This document shows, one piece after another, positions 12,932-13,030 of a stretch of 13,030 nt of DNA. Position 1 is the first letter of the stretch. Each line of letters begins with the position of its first letter. The notes below the pieces were generated by a model that did no database searches, was not told where the DNA came from, and was given only the letters and a program-made list of their open reading frames with translations. A program made the translations under genes and the position numbers. Origin of the DNA: Deltaproteobacteria bacterium (GTDB lineage Bacteria > Desulfobacterota > Anaeroferrophillalia > Anaeroferrophillales > Tharpellaceae); contig DAOVTG010000047.1 of the NCBI GenBank assembly GCA_030633185.1, forward strand, positions 1-13,030. Direction: 5' to 3'.

Positions 12932-13030
12932 ATGCCTAAACGAATAACTGGAAAAACTCACGTCGGCGAACGGCGTGAAAAACGCCCTAATGGTGATATT
13001 TATATTTATGAGCGGATTACGGCCTACAAC
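12932..13030 (+). CDS. N-terminal fragment of a probable transposase
   Basis: Thirty-three codons run to the window edge without a stop (MPKRITGKTHVGERREKRPN, then a GDIYIYERITAYN stretch). The ATG has a GGAG site eight bases upstream. I recognise the start as like that of transposases found repeatedly in sulfate reducers and relatives, possibly of an IS4/IS1634-like group, but this is memory of the pattern and the fragment is too short to place in a family. The basic N-terminus and the IS-like upstream signals (terminator, palindrome) support a transposase. Confidence 0.5.
   Translation, partial: MPKRITGKTHVGERREKRPNGDIYIYERITAYN

Larger units (their letters stand above)
12808..13030 (+). 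mobile_element. Left part of a probable insertion sequence (partial)
   Basis: The boundary is uncertain. The motif ACACGTTAA occurs at 12811-12819 and 12908-12916 and in reverse at 12880-12888. CGTACACGTTAA (12808-12819) is an exact inverted partner of 12880-12891. Between these repeats is an intrinsic terminator, and the last repeat abuts a transposase-like start. This is the usual layout of an insertion sequence end that blocks outside transcription. The right end is beyond the window, so terminal repeats cannot be confirmed. Confidence 0.45.

Noticed and set aside
1..13030. CRISPR array, tRNA or rRNA genes
   Set aside because: No regularly spaced repeats with unique spacers were seen, and no cloverleaf or rRNA-like conserved block was recognised on either strand.

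Overview
The window comes from an anaerobic bacterium that uses the Wood-Ljungdahl (reductive acetyl-CoA) pathway. The carbonyl-branch enzymes are the bacterial type: a full-length acetyl-CoA synthase with the N-terminal domain that archaeal CdhC lacks. The Wood-Ljungdahl genes, moderate GC, a RAYT-type transposase and an insertion sequence would suit a Desulfobacterota (sulfate reducer-like) genome. That assignment is inference; no marker gene is present.

Region 1-8774, all on the minus strand, holds the pathway genes. In transcription order they are fhs (formate-THF ligase), an intergenic island of hairpins with a terminator, then the RACo-type corrinoid protein reactivase, a CooC/AcsF nickel-insertion ATPase, acsD (corrinoid protein small subunit), acsB (acetyl-CoA synthase), a cobalamin riboswitch, and the first 29 codons of acsC (corrinoid protein large subunit), which leaves the window at base 1. 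fhs activates formate on the methyl branch. AcsC/AcsD carry the methyl group on a corrinoid, RACo re-reduces inactive Co(II), the CooC/AcsF ATPase most likely loads nickel into the A-cluster, and AcsB joins methyl, CO and CoA. No CO dehydrogenase (acsA/cooS) or methyltransferase (acsE) gene is visible.

Region 8775-9300 is a gene-free stretch upstream of fhs. It holds a good promoter, a possible 19-residue leader peptide and a strong intrinsic terminator before the fhs ribosome binding site, which is the layout of an attenuated leader. A REP-like palindrome lies at its cca end.

Region 9301-11730, minus strand, carries a CCA-adding/poly(A) polymerase family enzyme directly behind a REP-associated tyrosine (Y1/HUH) transposase. 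The transposase lies between two perfect 29-bp inverted repeats. One repeat supplies the transposase stop codon and also the apparent Shine-Dalgarno and TTG start of the downstream enzyme.

Region 11731-13030 is AT-rich and reads on the plus strand. It has about 385 bp without a convincing gene, a secreted DUF1566 protein, and the left part of what looks like an insertion sequence. The transposase start of that element is shielded by an intrinsic terminator and a 47-bp palindrome that covers its ribosome binding site.

The most notable observations are the cobalamin riboswitch placed in front of the corrinoid-protein gene inside the operon, the fhs leader with peptide and terminator, and the transposon end acting as a translation start for cca.
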